Below are positions 58,568 to 64,000 of a stretch of 64,000 nt of DNA, piece by piece (position 1 is the stretch's first letter; each line of letters opens with the position of its first letter). The position numbers and the translations under genes were made by a program. The DNA lies in the NCBI RefSeq assembly GCF_001424195.1, contig NZ_LMOO01000005.1, positions 110,995 to 174,994 on the forward strand, given 5' to 3'. Under the pieces are notes generated by a model that did not search any database, had not been told where the DNA came from, and was given only the letters and a program-made list of their open reading frames with translations. This stretch comes from Cellulomonas sp. Leaf334. GTDB taxonomy: Bacteria; Actinomycetota; Actinomycetes; Actinomycetales; Cellulomonadaceae.

Positions 58568-59880
58568 CACAGCCCCTGCAGGTACGCGAAGCCGGGCGAG
58601 TACCCGACGGCCGCGAGCTCGTCGATGCACGCGATCGGCGCGGCCGGCACGGCGACGCCGTCCACCCCGGCCGCGAAGATCTCGCTCGACAGGACACGCC
58701 CGTCGATGCCGTTGACCTCACGGATGCTCGCGACGAACCGGCGCAGGCGACCGCCGGTGTGGAAGTCGTTCTGCTTCTGCACGAACACGACGAAGTCGAT
58801 GGCTCCCGCGATGAGCATCATCGTGGCCTCGACGGGCAGGCGCTCCGTGGACTGGATCGCGTACGTCGAGATGCGGTTGAACACCTCGATCGAGCTGTTG
58901 GCGTGGATCGTCGAGAGCGAGCCGTCGTTGCCCTGGCTCATCGCGTTGAGCATGGTCACGATCTCGTCGCCGAGCACCTCGCCGACGATCACGCGGCTGG
59001 GGTTCATGCGCAGGCTGCGGCGCACGAGCGCGGCCATCGAGATCGCGCCGTTGCCCTCCGAGTTGGGCAGCCGCTCCTCGAACGAGACGACGTTCGGGTG
59101 CAGGTCCGTGAACTCCCCGAGCCCGAGCTCGAGCGCGCGCTCGACCGTGATGAGCCGCTCGTGCGCCGGGATCTCGTTCGCGAGCGCCCGCAGCAGGGTC
59201 GTCTTCCCGGCGTTCGTCGCGCCCGCGATCATGATGTTCTTGCGCGCGGCCACGGCGGCGGACAGGAACGCCGCGACCTCGTTGGTCATCGACCCGAACC
59301 GCACCATGTCGTCGAGGTGCACCCGCGAGAGCCGGGCGCGACGGATCGAGATCGACGGCCGGGCGCAGACGTCCATGACCGCGGACATGCGGCTGCCGTC
59401 GGGCAGGCGGATGTCGAGCTGCGGGTTGGCCGCGTCGAACGGTCGGCTCGACAACCCCGAGTACGCGCCGAGGATCTGCACCAGCTCGACGAGCTCGTCG
59501 TCGGACTCCGCGACCGGAGGCATGCGCGCCTCGCGCCCGTCGGAGTACTGCACGAACACGTTGTCGTGCCCGTTGATGTCGATGTTCTCGACGTCGCGGT
59601 CGTCGAGCAGCGGCTGCAGCCGGCCGACACCGAACAGCGCCGCGTGGATACCGGCGGCGACGTCCTCCTCGTCGACGTGCGACGGCGGCGTGCGTCCCGC
59701 GCTGACCTCGTCGCGCGCGTACGAGTCGAGGACTCGGTTGATGACGGCCCGGGCGAACTGCCGCTCGTCCTCGCCCGACATCGCGGGAAGTCCGCTCGCG
59801 GCGTCGTCGCGACGCTGCCGCGCGAGGATGTCGGCGACCTCCTCGCGGAGGCGCCGGACGAGTGCCTGGTCAACAGCCAT
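58567..59880 (-). CDS. tadA: TadA/CpaF-type secretion ATPase
   Basis: A 437-residue hexameric ATPase that powers Tad pilus extension. It has an N-terminal helical domain, INGHDNVFVQ and RPSISIRRA elements, Walker A GATNAGKT near residue 220 (usual GGTGSGKT), the Asp box VGEVLGDEIVTMLNAMSQGN and the His box STIHANS. All catalytic motifs are intact. Start ATG 59880 after AAGGAG. Located between TadZ and TadB in the run. Confidence 0.93.
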   Translation of the reverse strand: MAVDQALVRRLREEVADILARQRRDDAASGLPAMSGEDERQFARAVINRVLDSYARDEVSAGRTPPSHVDEEDVAAGIHAALFGVGRLQPLLDDRDVENIDINGHDNVFVQYSDGREARMPPVAESDDELVELVQILGAYSGLSSRPFDAANPQLDIRLPDGSRMSAVMDVCARPSISIRRARLSRVHLDDMVRFGSMTNEVAAFLSAAVAARKNIMIAGATNAGKTTLLRALANEIPAHERLITVERALELGLGEFTDLHPNVVSFEERLPNSEGNGAISMAALVRRSLRMNPSRVIVGEVLGDEIVTMLNAMSQGNDGSLSTIHANSSIEVFNRISTYAIQSTERLPVEATMMLIAGAIDFVVFVQKQNDFHTGGRLRRFVASIREVNGIDGRVLSSEIFAAGVDGVAVPAAPIACIDELAAVGYSPGFAYLQGL

Positions 59881-59896
59881 GATCCGCTCCTTCGTT

Positions 59897-60676
59897 CTAG
59901 GCGGGTCGGCGGACGGCGCCGCGGCTCGCGGCGAGGGCGGCGACGGGCTCGACGAGCTGGCGGGCGGAACGGACCAGCAGCGAGCGCGCGATCGGGCGCT
60001 CGAGCCGGCCCGCGACGACGTCGGCGGCCCGCTCGTCGAGCGCGACCTGCCCGAGCACCGTCGCCGGGAGGCGTTCGTGCGCGAGGAGCTGCTGCAGGTC
60101 CGCGAGCGAGCGCTTGTCGCGGCTGTCCGCCACGAGGACCACACCGACCGCGGGCACGCGGGCCGTGGTGTCCTGCAGGTGCGCGAGCCAGCGCACGCGC
60201 TCGCGCACGTGGGCGAACGACTCCAGGCGCGGGCGGGCGACGAGCACGAGCACGTCCGCGGACATGACCACCGGGTTCACGGGGCTCGACGCGACGATGC
60301 GGCCGCAGTCGACGAGGACGTCCGTCCCGCTCACCTGCGAGAGCTCCGCGGCGAGCGCGGGCCACACGTTCGCGATCCCGGTCATCTGCTCGGGGGTGGA
60401 GACCCCGCACAGCACGTCCAGACCGCCCTCGATCGTCTGGAGGTGCTCGCGGACACCGCCCTGGACGAGGCCGCGACGGGCGTCGGCCGCGAGCGAGAGC
60501 AGGCCACGCTCGGGGTCGAGCGCACCGCGGTCCGGGGTCCGGGCCAGCAGCGACGTGTCGCCGCCCGCCGGGTCGGCGTCGACGAGGACCACCTCACCGG
60601 GCCAGACGCTCGCGAGCACCCGGGCGGTCGTCGAGACGCCGGGTGATCCCTTCGCGGAGCCGAACGCGACCAGCAC
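59897..60676 (-). CDS. TadZ/CpaE-like ParA-family protein
   Basis: A 259-residue MinD/ParA-fold protein predicted to place the Tad machine in the cell. The N-terminal loop reads SAKGSPGVSTT, where the deviant Walker A would be KGGxGKST: the second lysine is replaced by Val, so ATP hydrolysis is doubtful. VLVDADPAGGDTSLLAR, the switch II region DVLVDCGR and ADVLVLVARPRLES are otherwise typical. Start GTG 60676, one base after the stop of the SAF-domain gene. Confidence 0.82.
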   Translation of the reverse strand: MLVAFGSAKGSPGVSTTARVLASVWPGEVVLVDADPAGGDTSLLARTPDRGALDPERGLLSLAADARRGLVQGGVREHLQTIEGGLDVLCGVSTPEQMTGIANVWPALAAELSQVSGTDVLVDCGRIVASSPVNPVVMSADVLVLVARPRLESFAHVRERVRWLAHLQDTTARVPAVGVVLVADSRDKRSLADLQQLLAHERLPATVLGQVALDERAADVVAGRLERPIARSLLVRSARQLVEPVAALAASRGAVRRPA

Positions 60677-60677
60677 G

Positions 60678-61403
60678 TCAGTCCTCCCCGTCGAGAGGAG
60701 CCCCGCGCGTCACGAGCACCGCGGCGAGCTGCCCCTCCGAGGCGACACCGGCGATGCGTGCACCGTCCCCCGCGTCGACGATGAACGTCACGGTCGTCGC
60801 GCTGGAACCCGAGGTCTCGGCGTCGGCTCCGGCGGCGGAGCTCACGAGCGCGTCCGGCACGAGGACCGTGCCCTCGCCCTCCGACACCTGGACGAGCTGC
60901 ACGACGTCGCCCGCCGTGAGCCCGGAGGCCGGCATCCGGCCCGGGGCGAGCGAGGCGCCGACGGCGACCTTCCCGTCCTGCAGCGTGCGCGAGCCGGTGA
61001 GCATCGTCGTGTCGAGCAGCTGCCCCGCGGTCACGGTGATGTCCGCGTACTGCCCGATCACCAGGTCCTCCTGCGACGCCGGGATCAGCAGCAGACCCTC
61101 GGACGCGACGGGGGTGGTCGTCACGTCGTCCGCGGTGATCTCCTGGCCGACGGCGATGTCGCGCGCGGCGACGAGCACGGGCACGCGGGTGTCGGAGCGC
61201 ACCGCGAGGAGGCCCGCCGCGGCAGCGCCGCCGACGATGAGGAGCACCGCGAAGGCGGCCAGCAGCGGTCGACGCTCGCGCGGCGCCGGGGGCAGGCGGT
61301 CGGCGCGTGCTGCCGCGCTCGCCGGCTTCAGACCGCGGTCCTCGCGGGCGCGTCGGCGGTCCTGTGCCCCGTCGGGCGTGCTCGTGCTCGTGTTCACCGT
61401 CAT
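60678..61403 (-). CDS. SAF-domain (CpaB/RcpC-like) pilus assembly protein
   Basis: A 241-residue protein with a basic cytoplasmic N-terminus, one membrane helix (about 47-67) and an SAF domain (about 72-135: VPVLVAARDIAVGQEITADDV). This is the CpaB/RcpC layout; these proteins form or gate the wall-spanning part of Tad pili. First gene of the minus-strand run; the promoter should lie in the 276 bases between it and the divergent FHA gene, where I see no clear palindrome. Confidence 0.85.
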   Translation of the reverse strand: MTVNTSTSTPDGAQDRRRAREDRGLKPASAAARADRLPPAPRERRPLLAAFAVLLIVGGAAAAGLLAVRSDTRVPVLVAARDIAVGQEITADDVTTTPVASEGLLLIPASQEDLVIGQYADITVTAGQLLDTTMLTGSRTLQDGKVAVGASLAPGRMPASGLTAGDVVQLVQVSEGEGTVLVPDALVSSAAGADAETSGSSATTVTFIVDAGDGARIAGVASEGQLAAVLVTRGAPLDGED

Positions 61404-61679
61404 GCTCGGGAGTCCGTACCTCACGCTCGTCCAGCCTCAGACCAAGGTCCGCACGACTATAGGCGAATCCCTGCGACGGACCCGGCGAACGTGGACAGCC
61501 CGGACACCGGCCGTCAGGGAGCCCGGCTACCATCGTGCCTCGACGACCGGCCGCGCCCCCGCGCCATCGTCCAGGGTCCGGTTCGGACACCTCACGGGAA
61601 CCGACAGGAGAGCAGGCATGTCCGCAGCCACCCGGCACGATCCGCGCACGCGCCTCTGTCCCGAGAGGGGCGCACGGCC

Positions 61680-62711
61680 GTGACAGCACCCGGCGAGGTC
61701 CTCGCACGCTGGCCGCGCGTGCGCGCCGACCTGCGGACCGACGGCACCGGCACACTGAGCGTCAACGACGTCGAGCACGCGTGCGCCGCGCCCTCCGCCG
61801 CCCGCCTCCGCACCGGCGTGATCGCGCGCTGCGCCGCCATCGCGACCACCGTGCACCGTCCCGTCCGTCTCGAGGTCACCGACCCTCTCGGCACCCAGGA
61901 GCTCGCGGTCGGCCCCGACGGTGCGGTCCGCCGGGTGCGCGACGACGGCACCCTCGACGCTGCGGTCGCGCCGCCCGCCGACGCCTCCCCGTGCCGCCGG
62001 TGCGAGGTCCCGCAGCAGGTCACGACGATGACGTGCGACGCGTGCGGCGTGCTCGAACCCCACCGGGTCGAGCTCGTCCCCGTCGCTGTGCTCGACGCCG
62101 ACGCGCTCGTCCACCCCGACGAGGAGGTCATCGAGCGCCTGCGCGCGACCCTCGTGGACGCCGCCCCTCCGCGGGCCGAGCCGGCGGTCCGCGGGGTGCC
62201 CGTCGTGACCCCGTCGACCTCCTCCGCGCCGGCGGCCCGCCAGGTGCGTGCGGTGCCCGCTGCGCCCGTCGTGACCCCGTCGACCTCCTCCGGGCCGGCC
62301 TCGCTCGGCGCCCTCCTGGACGTGCCGAGCGAGCCCGTCGCCACACCACCCGCTCGCGCCCGGCGTGCGGCCCCCGTCGTCGCCCGGCCCCGCTCCCTGC
62401 ACCTCACGTTCAGCGCCCAGCCCAGCGTCACCGCCCCGGACGGCGTCTCCCTCGGCCGCGACCCCGCGGCCGCAGACGGACGGCACCCCATCCGCGTGGC
62501 CAGCCCGGGCATGCAGGTGTCGAAGACGCACGCGTTCGTCGACGTCGACGACCGCGGTCGCGTCTACGTGACCGACTGCCGCTCCACGAACGGCACCCGC
62601 GTCCTGTCGCAGCCTCCCGTGAGGCTCGAACCGGGGGAGCGGCACGAGATCGCGCCCGGCACGACCCTCGAGCTCGGCGACGTCCGCTGCACCGTCACCC
62701 TGGTCGACTGA
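61680..62711 (+). CDS. FHA-domain protein with zinc ribbon
   Basis: A 343-residue cytoplasmic protein. An N-terminal domain (about 1-95) is followed by a zinc ribbon CRRC-x11-CDAC (near 105-122), a proline-rich stretch holding two copies of PVVTPSTSS (bases near 62206 and 62266) and a C-terminal FHA domain (about 255-340: SLGRDP, SKTHAF, STNGTRV). FHA domains bind phosphothreonine and often regulate type VII or VI secretion. It is divergent from the Tad-type VII run. Start GTG 61680. The FHA domain suggests phospho-control of the EssC-like motor; inference. Confidence 0.8.
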   Translation: MTAPGEVLARWPRVRADLRTDGTGTLSVNDVEHACAAPSAARLRTGVIARCAAIATTVHRPVRLEVTDPLGTQELAVGPDGAVRRVRDDGTLDAAVAPPADASPCRRCEVPQQVTTMTCDACGVLEPHRVELVPVAVLDADALVHPDEEVIERLRATLVDAAPPRAEPAVRGVPVVTPSTSSAPAARQVRAVPAAPVVTPSTSSGPASLGALLDVPSEPVATPPARARRAAPVVARPRSLHLTFSAQPSVTAPDGVSLGRDPAAADGRHPIRVASPGMQVSKTHAFVDVDDRGRVYVTDCRSTNGTRVLSQPPVRLEPGERHEIAPGTTLELGDVRCTVTLVD

Positions 62712-62856
62712 AGTTCACCCGTCCGGCGCATCGCTCGCGTCGCTCGTCCGAACGAACGCCGGTCGACCTGGTCGTTCCAGCTGCTTGCGCGGACGTGCAC
62801 CCGGCCAGGAGCACGGCGCACGCCGCCGACACCACGACCAGGTTGATCCGGCCCAT
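62695..62856 (-). CDS. Short lipoprotein gene, probably truncated at its 3' end
   Basis: A 53-codon frame with a good ribosome site (GGAGG, seven bases before ATG 62856) and a clear lipoprotein signal: MGRINL, hydrophobic core, lipobox LLAGC with Cys at residue 20. After about residue 30 the sequence becomes arginine-rich, and the last 17 bases run antisense into the end of the FHA gene. A longer lipoprotein was probably cut here; a tiny functional lipopeptide of the bacteriocin-release type is the alternative. Confidence 0.5.
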   Translation of the reverse strand: MGRINLVVVSAACAVLLAGCTSAQAAGTTRSTGVRSDERRERCAGRVNFSRPG

Positions 62857-62910
62857 CGACGATCCTCCACACGTTGGCTGCACTGTGGGCCTGCACACGA
62901 CGTGGCCGGG

Positions 62911-63264
62911 TCATGGTGCTTCAGAGTCAGGCAGGTCAGCCACGGACAAGAGGTACTCGTAGTGCTCGAGGGACGAGCCGTGCAGCCGAGAATGCGGTAC
63001 AGCGCGGACCTCCGCAGCGACGGCTGCCGGCAGGAGGTCGTGCGAGGCCAGCTCCGCCAGGGCATTCAGCTGCGACTCCAGCGCGGCCGCATCCTCCTCG
63101 TCGACAGCGAGCCACACGAGCAGCTGCGCCACGGCGTGCGCCTGTCCGGCGTCGAGCGCGCCGACCAGATCGGTGACGCCATCAGCCGCCAGCCCGCGGT
63201 CCTCGGGGCCCGACGCTGTCAACTCGCGGACGAGCTGGATCATGGTCGCGCTTGGAACAGTCAT
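62911..63264 (-). CDS. Putative immunity protein for the adjacent toxin
   Basis: A 117-residue acidic, alpha-helical protein with no signal or membrane segment. Its ATG overlaps the stop of the toxin-like gene by four bases (ATGA), the standard position for an immunity gene. It contains repeated short helices (VTDLVGALDAGQAHAVAQLL, then NALAELASHDLLPAAVAAEV) like a small HEAT-type repeat. I cannot name the family; the function is inferred from its place. Confidence 0.65.
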   Translation of the reverse strand: MTVPSATMIQLVRELTASGPEDRGLAADGVTDLVGALDAGQAHAVAQLLVWLAVDEEDAAALESQLNALAELASHDLLPAAVAAEVRAVPHSRLHGSSLEHYEYLLSVADLPDSEAP

Positions 63265-64000
63265 GGGGCACCTTTCCACGGGAGGGGTATCTCGGGGGGC
63301 CAAGGGATGTGGGTGGCATTCGCCGCCGCTGGGTCGTAGTTCGGGCTGGCCGGGTTGTGCACGTTTCGCGGATACAAGTTGCCGTCCGCGTCCATGTAGC
63401 GCCCTCCGACCTGTATCCGATACGTCGGGCCGGAGGCGGAGTTCGAACCCGGAGGAGCGGTGCCGTCGGCGCTGTGCACGCGGAGTCGTACCGTCTGACC
63501 GTCGTCGTTGATCCACTTGTACTCGACCCCCTCCTGAGCGCCCCCGTTCGGGTCAGGCTTGAGGGTGCGCCTGGACGCGGTCGGTGGCACGACGTCCAGC
63601 GGGTTTGCCGGGCGCCCGAAGCGCAGGAGCTCGTCGAGCTTCTTGCGCCACGATGCGGGCAGGTGCGTGAAGGTCTTCTGCAGGATCTTGCCGACGACGC
63701 CCACACCGATCAGGGACGTGATGGCCAGGGCGAGTTCGAGGGTGCCTTGCTTGACGAGGTCCTGGCCGTCGATCTTGCCCTCGCCCCAGTCGGCGACGAC
63801 GTCGAGGAAGTCTCCGACGGAGACCAGGGTGAACCCGACGCCGAGGATCTTGAGCCCGAACGTGGCGCCGGCCAGGGCGCCGGCCGCGCCGGCGGGGACG
63901 GCTCCGACGCCGAACCCGAACACCGCCCCGATCGCGGCCCCGCCCATCGCGCCGATGATCGTCAGGGCGACGGTCAGGATCAGGCCGACGACGACCAGGA
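63261..64000 (-). CDS. Polymorphic toxin, C-terminal part (5' end beyond window)
   Basis: The frame is open from the stop at 63263-63261 to the window end, so at least 245 residues are seen and the true start lies to the right; the ATG at 63947 is inside a hydrophobic segment and probably internal. A glycine-rich hydrophobic region (LVVVGLILTVALTIIGAMGG) precedes a linker and then a C-terminal domain with YKWINDDG, RVHSADGTAPPGSNSASG, YMDADGNLYPRN and NATHIPWP. That pattern resembles polymorphic toxin type 30 (Ntox30-like), a presumed nuclease with conserved His residues. Immunity gene follows with overlap. Confidence 0.7.
   Translation of the reverse strand, partial: LVVVGLILTVALTIIGAMGGAAIGAVFGFGVGAVPAGAAGALAGATFGLKILGVGFTLVSVGDFLDVVADWGEGKIDGQDLVKQGTLELALAITSLIGVGVVGKILQKTFTHLPASWRKKLDELLRFGRPANPLDVVPPTASRRTLKPDPNGGAQEGVEYKWINDDGQTVRLRVHSADGTAPPGSNSASGPTYRIQVGGRYMDADGNLYPRNVHNPASPNYDPAAANATHIPWPPEIPLPWKGAP

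Overview
The window is GC-rich (roughly 70 percent or more by eye), uses GTG starts often and is densely packed on both strands. It encodes several secreted enzymes built from a signal peptide, catalytic domain, Pro-Thr linker and family 2 carbohydrate-binding module (CBM2). Together with WXG100, Tad and F420/LLM-type genes this points to a cellulolytic actinomycete; Cellulomonas or a close relative is my best guess from gene content, not from any search.

Region by region: 1-8.6 kb holds the 5' part of a glucose-6-phosphate dehydrogenase gene, remnants of two decayed genes, a GH92/glycosyltransferase pair, a SRPBCC protein, a DHA2 efflux pump and a 5'-truncated ATPase. 8.7-13.7 kb has small housekeeping genes, a TetR-controlled pair (reductase/epimerase and LLM oxidoreductase) with three operator palindromes, a tRNA-Arg and an HNH protein. 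13.8-19.9 kb is carbohydrate-related: RDD membrane protein, GH113-like enzyme, family 5 uracil-DNA glycosylase, CE2 esterase-CBM2 and GH16 beta-glucanase-CBM6. 19.9-24.7 kb is housekeeping (LOG-like protein, TsaC-like, MazG-like, EF-G-like, FKBP lipoprotein). 25.0-28.5 kb is an operon DUF4956 - VTC domain - CotH kinase with CBM2. 28.6-42.9 kb contains a GH13 amylase with an LLM oxidoreductase, a RecB-like nuclease/helicase, a LamG-type exoprotein, a helicase-like protein lacking the P-loop lysine, an HxlR/NmrA pair, a CBM2-metzincin and an ABC-F protein.

42.9-64.0 kb is the most unusual part. A run of minus-strand genes, many overlapping by ATGA or GTGA, reads SAF/CpaB - TadZ - TadA - TadB - TadC - Flp - TadE - TadE - TadG - LysM/SARP membrane protein - WXG100 - FHA/FtsK secretion ATPase of the EssC type - YezG-like protein - small helical protein - 673-aa polymorphic nuclease toxin - three tandem YezG-like immunity paralogs. 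No EccB, EccD, EccE or mycosin gene is present, so a Tad pilus locus is physically fused to a minimal type VII secretion/toxin locus. A divergent FHA/zinc-ribbon protein and a second toxin-immunity pair, cut by the window end, lie at the right edge.

Regulatory structure seen directly includes a GAAGCGCTTC palindrome shared upstream of two distant CBM2 enzymes, an 18-bp palindrome before the CotH operon, three TetR-type palindromes and several long perfect terminator hairpins. All functional names come from reading motifs; no database search was run.
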